A stretch of 64,000 nucleotides of DNA from Torymus aiolomorphi. Its lineage: Eukaryota; Arthropoda; Insecta; Hymenoptera; Torymidae. The position numbers and the translations under genes are program-made. The DNA lies in contig CM070873.1 in assembly GCA_036365515.1 (NCBI GenBank), positions 26,208,585 to 26,272,584 of the forward strand. The letters are read 5' to 3'. Within the stretch, counting starts at the first letter, position 1, and each line of letters opens with the position of its first letter. Of the stretch, positions 48,143 to 62,029 are shown one piece after another. Under the pieces are notes generated by a model that did not search any database, was not told the DNA's origin, and saw nothing but the letters and a program-made list of their open reading frames with translations.

Positions 48143-49945
48143 AAGCTAATTTCAATGTCCTTTTAATTATTCTGTAGAAAAATATGAGAAGCAGTAAACA
48201 GTACAAAAAGATTAATATAACAAGCGGTGTAATTTATAAATATATAGGATTTCCGTCGTGAATTTGTTTTATTATAACAATTGTTGCGACATTACTTAAA
48301 TTCAGTACCACTATCTTTCGAAGAGTATTCATAGTCATAAAGATAGGTAACCGGGATCAGTAAGTTTTATACGAATTGTTTCAATATGTTATACATAACT
48401 GTAAAATATTAGTGATGTGTTTTATGGGTCTGAAGTTTGCAACGTTGTAGCGCAACGAAATAAAAAAATATTTGATTTTACTTCAAGTTTATAATAATTA
48501 ATATTAATTTTGCTTGTAGATTTATTATTTTATAGTATCAAATAAGTTTATAACAAAGATTTAGATAAAATTTCCGTTGTTTAATAACTTTAATCAATTG
48601 TAAAAAAATTATTTCATTGTACTCCAACGATGCAAACTTCAGACCCATTGTGTTTTTTCTTTTTTCACAAGTTTTGTAGCATTTATTAAATTTATACAAA
48701 ATCATTTCTATGATGAAATGTTACTGGAAGATCTTTCAACCTTCTCTATACTGAAATATCTATAATTATTGCACGTGTCTTCATAACTTAAGTAATATAA
48801 TACATATTATATGTACTATTACAATTTAAGTAATAATTTAGAAAGTTTAAACTATTTCAGAACAATCATATAGGTATTGTAAAAACTTTTCAAAATATTT
48901 TCAAACAATTCTTTACAAGAAACTATAAATTGACAGTCTTTGGAATTCGTAGAGAGGTTTCGCACACAGATTCGCGCAAGCTACGGTAGCAGGTGGCATG
49001 TAAGCACACCGCAAGTTTATAACTATGCCGATTGGATTGGTTCAACCAAGCAATCCAGAAACTGCTAAAAATAATGTGACATACATGACTCTCTCGTTTT
49101 AAAAAGAGCGAAGATTGAGGTTAAAATTAGCGACAATTTCCGATTACTTATTCATTTTTAATCGCCATGATTTCAATTACGTTTAAATTTATAAAATAAT
49201 TAAAATAAAATTCGTAGTCTTTTATTTTCGTGCATGAGTGAATATAGTTTTTAATTTTACGAAATCCATTAATTATTGAAAGTGACTGAAAGAAAATTAA
49301 AAAAAAATATCATATGCGAAATATTATATATATCAAATATATATCAAATATATCAAAATATATCAAATATATATTTTTATCAAATGATATATCGAAATAT
49401 ATCAAAATATTGTGGAATCGAAGCGCGACAGAAAAAACCGAGAGATTAATAAAAATCAAAGTATTATTACAACCTAAATTTTATCAAAGCTCCACTGCTA
49501 AAAATGAATTGTCGCAGCTTATAAAAATACATCCAATCTTAATAAAATAGCTACGATAGACAATACAAATAATAGCGCAATATTAAACGTCGCCATCAAA
49601 ACCTTTCATATACGGATCTAGCTTTGAAAAACACATCCGCACCTAGTATTCGATTTTTGTCTTGTCAATGATGTGTATTTTTTGTAACTCTTCGGCGAAT
49701 GCATTACAAAACGCTGAACAGGAAATTCTATTTTGTTTTATTTCCATTTCGCTGACTATATTTTTTTCGTCAAAAGTAGAGCGGAATCACATTTTAGACG
49801 CTAAAATAAGTAAATTCCAACGTATATGGAAAATAAATAATAAATAAAATAAAGTTAGCAGCTTTTGTCCTCTTTTAAAAGCTCGTTTGTCGCATAAGTC
49901 GCGGCATAATTTGTTTTCCAACCTTGGACTTCTACCAAACTATTT
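48143..49945. other. AT-rich spacer with ATATCAAAT minisatellite
   Basis: Apart from an ATATCAAAT-type run (49318-49412) and an inverted pair around the phrase ATGGGTCTGAAGTTTGCA (about 48425) and its complement (about 48632-48650), no feature was recognised. Confidence 0.45.
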
Positions 49946-49949
49946 TATA

Positions 49950-50410
49950 AAACTAAACGTTTCCAAAAGTTCACACACACTATAAGTTTAAAATCCCACT
50001 TTACCTCACAAATCATTTTCATTAAAAATTGAAATAATTATAGTGGCTTGTTATAAGAGCACGTGCCTCGTTAACCGTCACTCTCGAGCCAAAATTTAAC
50101 TCTTAAAACTCGACGACGCGCGCCAACTCGAGGAATCAATTTTGCATTAAAACGGAATTCAATTCTTCGTCGGACAGCGCAGATAACGCCGCGGTGCCGG
50201 CGAAGAAAGCGACGCAACAAGTGGCCTCTCGTGGATTAAACGGCCGCGCGCTCGCGTGCCTTAAAATTGATCCGCGTGAGCGAGTTTGGCGACACGTTCG
50301 AATATTTTAAAAATACGCGGCCGAAAGGTAAGTAAGTATACTGTGAGGGTTACGGGCAAGTGAGCTTTGTCCGATGAGAGGGTGCGGAGAGATGTAAGCG
50401 TTAGTGTTTG
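49950..50410. other. GC island 7 with C-to-G strand switch
   Basis: C/A-rich at 49965-50140, CG-rich centre at 50110-50290, G-rich at 50320-50410 (GTGAGGGTTACGGGCAAGTG). No gene was recognised. Confidence 0.5.
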
Positions 50411-51099
50411 GATTCGTTTAACAAATAACTTTGTTCAATATATTGGTTACACGAAGGAAAATAAACAACTAACTCTACTGTTCACACAGTCAACCAAAGA
50501 TTTAAAGGGTTAAATAATATAAATCAAGTTTCATAAATGAGTTTTTCATACATCTAGTAAGTTAGTTCATATATCAACCGTTAGACGTCATTGCACAACA
50601 TAATAACAAAAACATCTGGCGTGTGTATATACATAGAAATATTATTAGCATATTATTAAATGCTGTTGATGCTAAATGGTTTACATTTGTCATCCGCTGC
50701 ATCTAATGTATCAAAAAAACAAAAATAAATAATAATCCTTCGAGTTGTTACTCATACAGTCATCACTAAAAAACGATTATGATGGACTGTAACTAAAATT
50801 CGAAACTGTAAGTTGGTATTTCGTTCGCTATGAAAGTTCGAAATTTTAACTACATTTTTTTTAAATCTAAAAGTTTAATGAAGAATATATGAATTTTAAT
50901 AAATATGATCCTTAATCCAATGTTCTGTTTTCCACTCTATAAAAGAATTACTGTAAGAGATTAATACTAGTCATCTAAATTTTTAGTAAAGCTTATTAGA
51001 ATTTGAAGTCTGCGACTTCTGATACTAAAGTAGAACCAACTATTTAATCGTTTTTTCAGATAACACTACATCGAAAAATACTAAAATCTCTCACTATAT

Positions 51100-51690
51100 C
51101 GTTCAAATCGAGTTTTAAACTCCCCCATCAGCTATTCCATAACTACCATATAACCCAGCAGCCAAGAACGAAATATCTCGATACCGGACGTGTGACACCA
51201 TATCTCGCCATAACCACAATTCACAGATCTCCTTCCCCTCTCTTTCGCTCTCACCGGCGACCGCACAATTCACTCTCACCCGCACCAATGCGCGAAACGC
51301 CGACTCCGTCCGAATTTTCGACACGGCGGCGCGCTTTCAATTCCACGCAGCATCGGCCGGCGTAATAGCGCGAATAAATTTTGCGCACAATATATAGTCC
51401 CGACGATAACCACTGACGAGGTCAAATAGCCGCTCTCGACGCCTACATTTTCTCTCTCTTTTTTTGTTATCAATTTTTTGCGATTCTCAGCGGATCCGCG
51501 TCGAATGCCGGAAAAGCCAGCGACCGGGATTTTTCGGTGGCTCGCTTTTGTGGGAGTTTTTTTGGAGGAGAGGACTGTATTTGCCCCTTGCACGTGGTAA
51601 TAAAAGTTTTTGCGTCGGGGTGGGCGAGGCGTGGGTGTCGTTGTGTCTCCAGCTACCTGATCATTAAAAGCATGCTGTTGGGAATAAATG
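51100..51690. other. GC island 8 with C-to-G strand switch
   Basis: C-rich at 51115-51290, CG-rich centre, and G-rich at 51530-51650. The inverted flanking ACCATAT/CCATAT phrases are short and probably chance. Confidence 0.5.
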
Positions 51691-52840
51691 GCGGGAAAAA
51701 GAGATTTGGTAAAATTATATAGGTATTCAAAGATTCAAGAAGAAAGTCAAATGTATAGTTTGATTGGGAAAGAAAGTTTTTGAAGTTTTTGAAGTTGAAG
51801 ATCGTATACCTGGTTAATAATAAATTTGTTGATTATATGCAAATATGATCTCCAATCATGGAACATCTAACTGTATAAAAATATTTATTTTTTTCTAAAT
51901 GACAGAAAATCTTTATTTTTAAAATATTTATATTATAATTGTCCTAATTAGAATTACCAATACGTAATATAAATAGTGAGAATATATTCATTGTCGATAT
52001 ACATTCATTGTACTGTAAGTTATTGTTTGTAACTTCTGCCATTATATTGATAAAACACTGAAAGTTTTCTATTGATTTCCTTTGAAATAAATTTCTATAT
52101 TGCTCAATAAAATAAAAGAGATTTGTTTCACACAATATCAAGAAACGTGGGTTCTGATTTCCGACAGTTACCAGTAGATGGCGTAGTATTGAGTTTATAA
52201 AATAGGTATTCGAAATTCTGAATGTTCGAACGAAATATTAACTTATAGTTTCTAATTTTGGTTAGAATTCGTCGGAGTGGTTCTAGTGGTGACTGCAAGA
52301 GTGAAAAGTGAAGAGATACAGTTATTATCATTTTTTAAATATATTAAGTAGCCAACTTCGGCTAAATCTGAAAATGGTAAAAATCTTTCGTTCACTATGA
52401 ATGTTCGAAATTTCAAGCACCTTATAAAATTATTTTTCAGATTATTTTCCATGGGATACAGGATTTTATAAAAGATAACATTTGTTGTACCTTATGCGTT
52501 GTCTTGTTTACGCGAATGCACACATTTATAAACTATTCTAAAATCAACATAAATATTAAATATTGAACGTTATTTAAGTATAAGCATACATTAAATCCAA
52601 AAGTATCATTTATAAGAACATATTACTTGATTTTCTAGATCAAAATTTCCTCGTAAAACATAGTAGTATTAGAATTATTAAAATTATATTTTTCTTACGT
52701 AAAGATGATTAAAAAATCATATTACTACAAAATTTAATAAGATTGTAAAACTTATTGTAAGTACTTATTACAACTATGATTCGATTCTAATTACCTAAAA
52801 ATTGGCATCCTCAGCATACCTTTTAACGAAATAAACAAAT
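51690..52840. other. AT-rich spacer, no gene recognised
   Basis: Short open frames only, no motif. Confidence 0.45.
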
Positions 52841-53420
52841 ACTTCATAAAATATTCTCTCCACCTTAACCCTACCGTACCCACTCTCACCGCCCTCCCAC
52901 AATTATTCCCTCCAAATCCCAAAAAAAGAACTCAACGTATCTCTCGCCATCCTCCACAAAATCACCCCGCCACATCCACATCCCTATCCCCACACATACG
53001 CGCGCATTGCGCTCTCCCCTCGACACACACAGTGCGGCGGCGGCGGCCTCCGCGTTTTATCGATCACATCTTCGGCCACGCGCGCGCGTATACGTAATGA
53101 CTAACTGCAGGAGAGAGCGGGCGACGCGTCCGGCAAATTACACACGCGTGCGCTGCTGCTGCTGCAGCCCCAGTATATATATTCGTGCACGCGTGTATCC
53201 AGTTGCAGCGACGGGGGTGTGCGTGTGCACAAAGGTCAGCGGGGGGGGGGGGGGGGGATATGGAGTAACGAGTGGCGGGGTTTTTTCAATGCGTACGAGG
53301 TGGAGGTGGATATGGCTTTTGTTTTTACGGGGTTAGGTTGAGGTAGGTGCATTCGTAGAAATTGTTACTTATTTATGGCTCGTGTGTGTCGTGAAAGTTG
53401 CGAGTGTTGGATGAATTTGG
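52840..53420. other. GC island 9 with C-to-G strand switch
   Basis: This is the clearest example. 52845-53010 has long C runs and hardly any G, the centre is CG-rich with GCTGCTGCTGCTGCAG, and 53200-53345 is G-rich with a 17-base G run (53241-53257). Confidence 0.6.
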
Positions 53421-53645
53421 TTTGGAATTATATTTGAATGTTTTTAAGAAAAAAAAGTGCGGCTCTTTTTACATAAATTATAGACACATCTTTTTCTATA
53501 GATTGATTAGGAATAACTCTTTTCTTTTAATATTTAGTTATTTTTTGACAAAATCATTGCAGTTTTTTAAAAAATATAATTTTTTTTTATATTAAAGCTT
53601 CAGCTTTGTTTATAAATTTATTGTGCGTATTTATGATATCATATA

Positions 53646-53777
<132 letters not shown>

Positions 53778-53779
53778 AC

Positions 53780-55225
53780 GATAAACGACTTCAAGTAATC
53801 CTCATTTTATTGTCATTATTTTTCTCTAATTGTGAAGATTTTTATGTAGAGAAGTGCCGGAATTAAAACAAATTATTTGTAATCGTTTAATGAAATATGG
53901 TCAAAAATATTATTTATTTTAAGAAACTTATAATAAACATTTTGAATTTTTATTCATAAACATGGTATTGTAGTTCAGAATATACACTGATTATTAAGTT
54001 TAAAAGAATATTTTGAACTCACAATACTGTTATTAATTTTAATAAATGTGATTGAAAATGTTTTTAAATTTAAGGAAACTGTAATATACATTTTGAATTT
54101 TCACTCACACGTGGAAGAATGGTTAATACACGTATTTTAATTTTAAGATGCGTGTTTTAAAATCTATTAATATACATGTATTGAAATTTAATATGCGTAT
54201 TCGTAAGACTACTTCACATATATGTGTGAAGTTCTGGTTAGAAATTTTTAACAGTGTACTCTATTCAACTTAAATCAAACATGATGAGAATATTACGTTC
54301 ATTTATTAATAAAATAAAAAGAAATTCATATTATTGGTAATCAATATTCATCAGCTTTGATAAAATATATATTTTACGTAATCGAAATATTATTATTTTA
54401 ACAAGTTCTCGTTCATTTTCCAACCTCTAATAAAACAAATAGAAACGTTAGATTCGTAAACACCCTAAACCAAAGCCCGAAATTAATTCTAAAAGTAATC
54501 GCCGTCAATAGGCTCAAAGCATACTCCATTCATTCATCCACGCTTACTTTTTCTGCTGACTCGAATCGGATCTATACGTATATACACTTTCAAAGAGTCT
54601 TACATATGAATTTCAACTTAATTCACGAACCATATGTTCGATTTTCATTTTGTAGCGAGCAACGTACGTGAATAGAAAAGTGGGGCCGCACACGCTCGAC
54701 TGATAAATGAACGAATAGATGCGTGATGGACTGTATGATGAGAATCGATTTTTCAATAGACCTCATATCCGAAATTTGGAAGAAACTGTTGTTTCACGAT
54801 ATATAAATATACGCGGTTTGAGAAACTTGCCACGTGCACGTTTTGCATTTCATTCGAATGATGTATACGTGATACATGTGCACGATGAGTTTTACAAAAC
54901 GAATGTTTGGAATCGATTTGGGTTAAAATAGACCCTAATGAACTTGTTTCAACTGTTGTTGTGCGAGTGTTTGGAAGACTTTTGATAAAATGAAAAAGGC
55001 TTGTTTTACGTATAGTAAGTAGCACGTGAAATTCGACGACTTTTCTGCCAAAAATAAAATTACCCCACCAGATTGCCATTGATGTAATTTTTTATTGTTT
55101 TTTATAAACGCCACATTGTGGATAAAAATATACACACATGGGGAACACTTCTATACAATTATCAAACTTCCAACGCATAGTGTAACTTTTTTTATCAAAA
55201 AAGCCAATACACAAAACAAATAAGT
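53780..55225. other. AT-rich spacer, no gene recognised
   Basis: Overlapping open frames at 54719-55135 lie on both strands and show no motif. Confidence 0.45.
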
Positions 55226-55229
55226 AACA

Positions 55230-55740
55230 ATATTCGACGTCGAAATACCAAACCCTAATCGCTCGCACTTAATCACGTTTCCCTTATCTATATTACGAAT
55301 TAATGACACCTACCTATTCCACCGCACGCTCGATCGCCTCAATTTTTCATCGACACCACTCTCCGTATCACATTCAAAATCCATTACTCATCGTGTAATA
55401 ATAATAAAGCCCCTCTCCCCCCTCCCTCGAATTCGAGAAAGGCATTGAGTTCTGCTATATAGCTCGGAAATCGCCTGTGCAGAGCGGGCGTTTATTTCGG
55501 CGTTTTTTTTTTCTCGGTGCGCCCTTTGTCTTGCGACAAAAGGCCGCTGCCGCGTCGGTCGGCGAGATTTCGCGGAATTCGATTCGCCGCTTTTGACGGA
55601 TTTCGCGTGTGATGCAACGTCGGTTCGCTCGGAAAAATAAATATTTTCGCGCGAGGTTGTTGGATGGGATGTTTCGGGTTGAGGTGTGAAGGGTTTGTGT
55701 GGATTGGTTGGCGGGTGGAAAAAATTAGGAAATAGTGAGT
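55230..55740. other. GC island 10 with C-to-G strand switch
   Basis: C-rich at 55245-55430 (CCCCTCTCCCCCCTCCCTCG), CG-rich centre, G/T-rich at 55660-55730. No gene was recognised. Confidence 0.55.
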
Positions 55741-56279
55741 TAGATGAGAAATCAGCGTTTTGTGTGTCGATGCGAGCTAAAAAATTGTAACTGGATCATA
55801 AGGGATTTCTATAAGATTTAGTAGGAAAACTTTTTATTTATTACATTTAATGGGATGTTACACATATTTAAGAATACTCTGTATGTTATCATTTCATGTA
55901 ACACAGAGTATAATTCGTTAGGCTACTTTTATTATTATATTATGTATATGAAATAGTAGAATTATAATATAACATGTACACGTTAGTTACTAATCAAATC
56001 CTTTTCATCTATTATTCAACTTTTATAGTACATCTATTGTTCTCTCTGACTTTTGTGCTTGTTATTAAAAACGAATAACGAGTTCGTAGCATCTATTTAA
56101 AAGCTTAATAAGTACCTTATAACGAATTAATCTTGACTTTATATTAGACATTTAATGACAAAATACTGAAAAATACATATTTTACACAATCTGTCTGTAA
56201 AATGTAAATCTCCTCTAATGAACTTCCAAGTAATCACCTCAACACTGCAGCATTTCTCAAATTTTAAATACAACTTCAT

Positions 56280-56930
56280 TCCCCCATTTCCAAAGGATTA
56301 TCCTTTGTACTGAAAGTATTCCCCAGATTCATTACCCCACGCAAAAAAAGACCGATTTAACATCCCTACGACTATGCAAACCTTCGCTTCCGCTCACATC
56401 AGCAACACCAAACAGCCGCATCACGCAGCGACCGGGCGAGCAAATAAAACAGCGATCACGACCTACGCCAACCAATCCCAGAATAGCCCTCACGTACATC
56501 GGAAGCGATAACTCATCGCCGCCACCGCCGTCGTCATCATCGTCAAGCCATAAAGACAGCAGTACCTCATCGCAGGTATCCAGTAGGACTCGGTGGTAGT
56601 CAAATTGCGATTCAATCTACCGCGCGCCTGTCGCCGTCTAATCAGCGCGCGTCGCGCGCGTGCGCCGCCTCCCAACGCGCACCCGCTCGCGACTTCCGCC
56701 TGTATAATATCTGTCGCGTGCGATCGGCGCCAGCGAGCGCGAGATCTTTTTTGTATGCAGCCGCTTGACTCGAGGCGCACGAGCGTACGTGTATATCGAG
56801 TTTCCGCGTGCAGGCGACGCGAGGTGGTGGTTGAAGGAGTGCGAAAATCGATAGGGGAGGTCGAAAACAGCCTGTGCGCGCGGAAAGAGTTGCGAAAGTG
56901 GATGCGAAAGTTTTTAGGACTGATATTATT
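56280..56930. other. GC island 11 with C-to-G strand switch
   Basis: C/A-rich at 56280-56480, CG-rich centre (GCGCGCGTCGCGCGCGTGCG-type sequence near 56650), G-rich at 56820-56890. Open frames on both strands look compositional. Confidence 0.5.
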
Positions 56931-57209
56931 ATCACTGAGAAAAAAATTTAATTGTATCGGTTAAATTTACATTTTATGGAAACGAAAATAAATTGAAATG
57001 ATTGAGGCGGCATTGAAGTTACTGCGCACGACTTATTAATTAAACATATATTTGATTGTCTTAATTATATTAATGATTGTCTTCATTAAGTTATTCATTG
57101 TGAGAAAAAAATTTTTTTTCTCAGTGCATGTTTATGGCAAAATTTTGAGATGAATGTTTGGTAGACAAAATAAAAGTTATCAGAACACTGGGAAAAAACG
57201 TTTGATTGA

Positions 57210-57834
57210 CTCACAAGGAGATGATCAGGGATGCGGATCCTGGATTTGGCTAAAACTGTAGAAGGTACTTCTTTATAACAAATAACGAGGCACGTGTCTG
57301 GGGGTTTTGTTGAATGGGCCTTTTCTTCCTAGATTCAAGCTATTTTATGTCTAAAATGAACAATTTTTGACAAAAATGGAGTCTCTTTAGTTATGGCTTC
57401 TTGAATAATTCGGTCATATAATGAACTAAAAAGTTTATAAAAGAAGGCTGAAAAAGCTTTAATTTAAGCTAAGTTTCGTTAAAAAATGTCGGTTTCTCAA
57501 AAAGTTACAGGCTATCAAAAATAGAGTAAGAAAATGACTAAAAATTTCTCATTTTTTTTCAAGCATTTAACGGGTGGCATTTTATCTTCTTACTCTATTT
57601 TTGATAGCCTATAACTTTTTGAGAAATCGACATTTTTTAACGAAACAGCTTGAATTAAAGCTTCCTCTTTTATAAACTTTTTAGTTTATTTATATGATCG
57701 AAATATGCAAAAAGCTATAACTAAAGAAAGAGACCCTATTTTTATCAAAAATTGTTCATTGTTTGTCATAAAGAAGTACCTCCTAAAATGTTAGCCAAAT
57801 CCAGGACCCACATCCCTGATCATCTCCTTGTCAG
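57210..57834. mobile_element. 0.6 kb foldback, ACAAGGAGA-terminus family
   Basis: The ends CTCACAAGGAGATGATCAGG (57210) and its near-complement (ending CTTGTCAG, 57834) have arms pairing to a centre near 57545. They share the phrases CCAAATCCAGGACCC and GGCACGTGTCT/ACACGTGTCT with the 18.5 kb member. Confidence 0.85.
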
Positions 57835-57839
57835 TTAAA

Positions 57840-58825
57840 TCCACGCATTTGATTCAATTTAATATTTTTGTTTCAATAAAATATGGGGGTTCAATTGTCC
57901 GTATTCAAATGCGTATTCCATTGTGTCAATCAAATTTTGTTCTCAGTGGAGTATAATAGTCACTTTGAAGATTAATATGTAAGAGACGAATACGTAAATG
58001 TCGACTGTCAAAATGTAGATCTTTACGTCCAAAATGTGCATGTTCATATTTAATACACTTTAGAGTAAAAATATAATATTGGATTATTAATTTGACAACA
58101 TTCAAGTTGCATTTTCTCGCCAAGAATTAATTAGAAATTTGATACGTGTTACAAGCACAAAATGTTAATTTTAATATATTAAATAATTTGATAGGCACAA
58201 AACGGTGATAGTCACAAAAATAGGAGTTTTCACTATAAATCGTGGTGTTTTTAAAGAATTTAACTATTCTTCAGAGTTGAAAACTTGTGGTTAATTTTAC
58301 TAAATATGTTTATCTTCGTTAGAAGATTTTGAATCTATAAGAAAAGATTCAACAACACTTAAACCATTACTCCAAGATGCGACAAAATAGGAACAAATGA
58401 TCTCTGAATAATTATTCTTAAAAAGTTACAAAAGACTGTAAACAACATTACCAGACAACATCTAATATTTTTTAAATTACACCCCGCTAGACTTCAAAGA
58501 GTTTGTTTGAAATCTCGCAAAGAGTTGAGCTCTTTGTTTCTTCCTAATTAAAAGAGAAATTAAAATGGCTGAGAATGCGTATAATAGAATTTAATGAAAT
58601 ACACGAGTTCGTTTTAGCTTTTACAAAACTTGTATGGGTTTTGTACGAGTAAATATCACTTCACATGGTGTTTGCAGATATCAGTAACATCAATAACTAA
58701 AATCGCACTCCTATTGATACACGGAATTCAGAGTGAGTTTTGTTTATTTTTAAAAAGATCAATTTACATGCAAATTTGATGCATCAAATCATATTTGCAC
58801 TATATTCGCGTTGTGTATATTAACG
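57840..58825. other. AT-rich spacer, no gene recognised
   Basis: No coding, RNA or repeat signature was recognised. Confidence 0.45.
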
Positions 58826-58833
58826 ATTATTTG

Positions 58834-60895
58834 GACATAGGCTGATTTGTGCACATGAGAATTGTGCACCGATTTATTGTGCACAGAGAAAAGAAAAGAA
58901 AATTTTGTTCACAAAACGTTTTTACTGTTGCACAAAAAATTGTACACTTTACGGAAAAAGATGAAATTCAGTAATGTGCAAAAGATTGTTGTGCACAATA
59001 ACATAAAATAATATTTCAACCAAAAAAAGTATTGCACACTGTGCTTATTTATCGTGCACGTAATATAGGGCTGGGCGATTGTGCACAAATAAATTCATTA
59101 AAAATATATCTAACCGATTGTGCAAAAATTTATTTATTTAATTATTGCTCGCCGATTGTGCACTAAGTCTAGTTCATACGAAGGTTCATACGAAGTCTTA
59201 TAGCAGTGTTGCCAGATTGGGCAATAAGTAGCGAATTGGGCTAGTTTAAAAGCTGAGCTCTGTTAATAGCCGATATGGCTATTGTCTAGCCAACAACATT
59301 AAATTTTAAATCAAATAAAAATTACAAAACTCAAGTAGCCGGGAGATGCGAGTTCCACGCGTATACGGGAGCGCGTCAGACGTTTATACATGGCAAAATA
59401 ATTATTTAAATAATTAATAACCCCAAGCAGGCGGGGGATGCGAGTTCCACGCGTATACGGGAGCACGTCAGACGTGCATACAAGGCAAAATAATTATGTA
59501 AATAATTCTTAACCCCAAGTAGGCGGGGGATGCGAGTTCCACGCGTATACTGGAATAAGGCAGACGTGTATACATGGCAAAATAATTATTTAAATAATTG
59601 TTAACCCCAAGTAGGCGGAATATGCGAGTTCCACGCGTATACGGGAGCGCGTCAGACGTGCATACAAGGCAAAATAATTATGTAAATAATTCTTAACTCC
59701 ACGTAGGCGGGGGATGTGAGTTCCACGAGTATACTGGAATAAGGCAGACGTGTATACATGGCAAAATAATTATTTAAATAATTGTTAACCCTAAGTAGGC
59801 TGGAGATGCGAGTTCCACGCGTATACGGGAGCGCGTCAGACGTGCATGCTTAGGGTCATAATTATTTGCATAATTATTTGGCCTTGTATGCACGTCTGAC
59901 GAGCTTCCGTATATTCGTAGAACTCGCACCCCCCGCCTAATTGGGGTTGACAATTATTTACATAATTTTTTGGCCTTGTATGCACGTCTGACGCGCTCCC
60001 GTATACGCGTCGAATTTGCATTTCCCGCCTACTTGGGGTTAAGAATTATTTAAATAATTATTTTGCCATGTATACACGTCTGCCTTATTCTAGTATACGC
60101 GTGGAACTCGCACCCCTCGCTTACTTGGGGTTAAGAATTATTTACATAATTATATTGCCATGTATAAACGTATGACGCGCTTCCGTATACACGTGGAACT
60201 CGCATCCCCCGCCTGCTTGGGGTTATAAATGATTTAAATAATTATTTTGCCATGTATAAACGTCTAACGCGCTCCCGTATACGCGTAGAACCCGCGTCTC
60301 CCGGCTACTTGAGTTTTGGAATTTTTATTTGATTTAAAATTTAATGTTGTTTGCTAGACAATAGCCATATCGGCTATTAACATTACTGTCTTGTATAAGC
60401 CTAATTGGCTATAAATAGCCATCTCGATTTTTTCCCGCGAACTCATCTTTTAAACTAGCCCAATTCGCTATAAATAGCAATCTCGATTTTTTTCCCGCGA
60501 GCTCATCTTTTAAACTATCCCAATTCGCTACTTATTGTCCAATCTGGCAACACTGCTATAAGACTTCGTATGAACTAGACTTTGTGCACAATCGGTTAGA
60601 TATATTTTTAATGAATTTTTAATGAATATTTTTAATGAATTTGTGCACAATCGCCCAGCTCTATATTACGTGCACGATAAATAAGCACAGTGTACACGAC
60701 TTTTTTTGGTTGAAATATTATTTTATGTTATTGTGCACAACAATCTTTTGCACATTACTGAATTTCATCTTTTTCCGTAAAGTGTACAATTTTTTGTGCA
60801 AAAGTAAAAACGTTTTGTGAACAAAATTTTCTTTTCTTTTCTCTGTGCACAATAAATCGGTGCACAATTCTCATGTGCACAAATCAGCCTATGTC
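58834..60895. mobile_element. 2.06 kb hAT-like foldback with GTGCAC motifs and 92-bp repeats
   Basis: The ends GACATAGGCTGATTTGTGCA (58834) and its complement (ending 60895) are flanked by the identical 8-bp ATTATTTG (58826-58833 and 60896-60903). From outside in, each arm has a GTGCAC-rich block (58850-59165 and its mirror 60585-60880), a GTTGCCAGATTGGG/AGCGAATTGGGCTAG block, and an array of 92-bp repeats. The two arrays face each other at about 59855. No protein gene was seen. Confidence 0.85.
59333..60312. repeat. head-to-head arrays of a 92-bp repeat (6 + 5 units)
   Basis: Forward units start at 59333, 59425, 59517, 59609, 59701 and 59793, exactly 92 bases apart. They share GATGCGAGTTCCACGCGTAT, CAGACGTG and GGCAAAATAATTAT. 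Five reverse-complement units follow to about 60312. Units alternate between a GGGAGCGCGTCAGACGTGCA type and a TGGAATAAGGCAGACGTGTA type, so the true period is 184. Confidence 0.9.
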
Positions 60896-60903
60896 ATTAT
60901 TTG

Positions 60904-62025
60904 CGACAATTTTGATTTTTATATAAATTAAAATTCCATATGCAATAAAAGAAATATCCAGATGATAATTTGAAAAAGATGGCGGATTTTCCTAGCTTTG
61001 ATTTTTTGAAATCGGATTCCAGTTTGAAAACAAAGAAAAAACACGAAGTTAATTTTTTTCTCTATAAATGACCAATAATATCATTAATAAAAATGTAACG
61101 ATGCTTTTAGCTTTCCAGTCGGGATTTATGCAAGATAACTTTTTTTACCAATAGGTAAATTTATGTTTCAATTTATTTTCTTAATAAACTTGGTTCTTTT
61201 TATACGAAAACTGTTTGTATTAACACTGGGGCACACTTTGGGCTTTACGAAATGTACTATAATTTTAAGACTATTTTGCCATATTCTTTATTTATAAAAC
61301 TTCCAAACTCTGGCACTCTTTTCGATTTCTAAAGATTGGAAAAAGAACATGTGTAATGAAAGTTACTAATACCAGGTTTATTTAGATTTGAATTCTATGC
61401 AAATCTTTTTAATAAGAAATAAAAGGTAGTTCTTTTTATACATGTAAAACTCGTTTTTTAGATTGATTCAAAATCACTTTTCTTAATATTTAGTTGTTTT
61501 TTTTTTTAAATACATTTAACATGTTGAAAAAAAAATTATAAAGCGAAAGATCAAATATTCATAGTTTTTCTTTATCAGCGACATTTCGTTACAAATGTCA
61601 TGAAAATAATATTAAATTATAAAAATTCTTAAACCATTCAACAAAATTTGTTAGATAATGAATCTGTTCCAATATAACTCCAAAGTTTCTTACATATTTT
61701 TTTTCTGTAAATAAAGAAGTGTTAACTGTCGTAGATTAGTTGTTCTAAAATAATGAGTCTTTAACCCTACTCCATAAACTAGTAATTTTTTGTACAAAAA
61801 AAATTAAGTATCTTACATAATTTTTTTTCCGCGAATAAAGAAGTGTTAACTGACACAGACTATTTTTTTGTAAAAGTAAAGATGACCATAAAAAATCCTA
61901 TATTCACATTTCAATCATGACATTCACCGAGCATAAAAATTCTTACATTCAAATTTCAATCATGATATTCGCCCAAATTCGCAATTACCAGTTTCAACAT
62001 ATTTCTTATACGACTTAAAATTTTT
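60904..62025. other. AT-rich spacer, no gene recognised
   Basis: A local tandem phrase (GCGAATAAAGAAGTGTTAAC / GTAAATAAAGAAGTGTTAAC, about 61707 and 61834) recurs about 125 bases apart. No gene was seen. Confidence 0.45.
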
Positions 62026-62029
62026 AAAC

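Noticed and set aside
54719..55135. Overlapping 66-108-residue open frames on both strands
   Set aside because: No recognisable family, splice pattern or codon bias.
56490..56964. Arg/Ala-rich open frames in GC island 11
   Set aside because: Compositional artefact of CGCG-rich DNA.
59333..60312. CRISPR-like array
   Set aside because: Units are contiguous 92-bp tandem repeats with no unique spacers, in an animal genome, and mirrored in inverted orientation.
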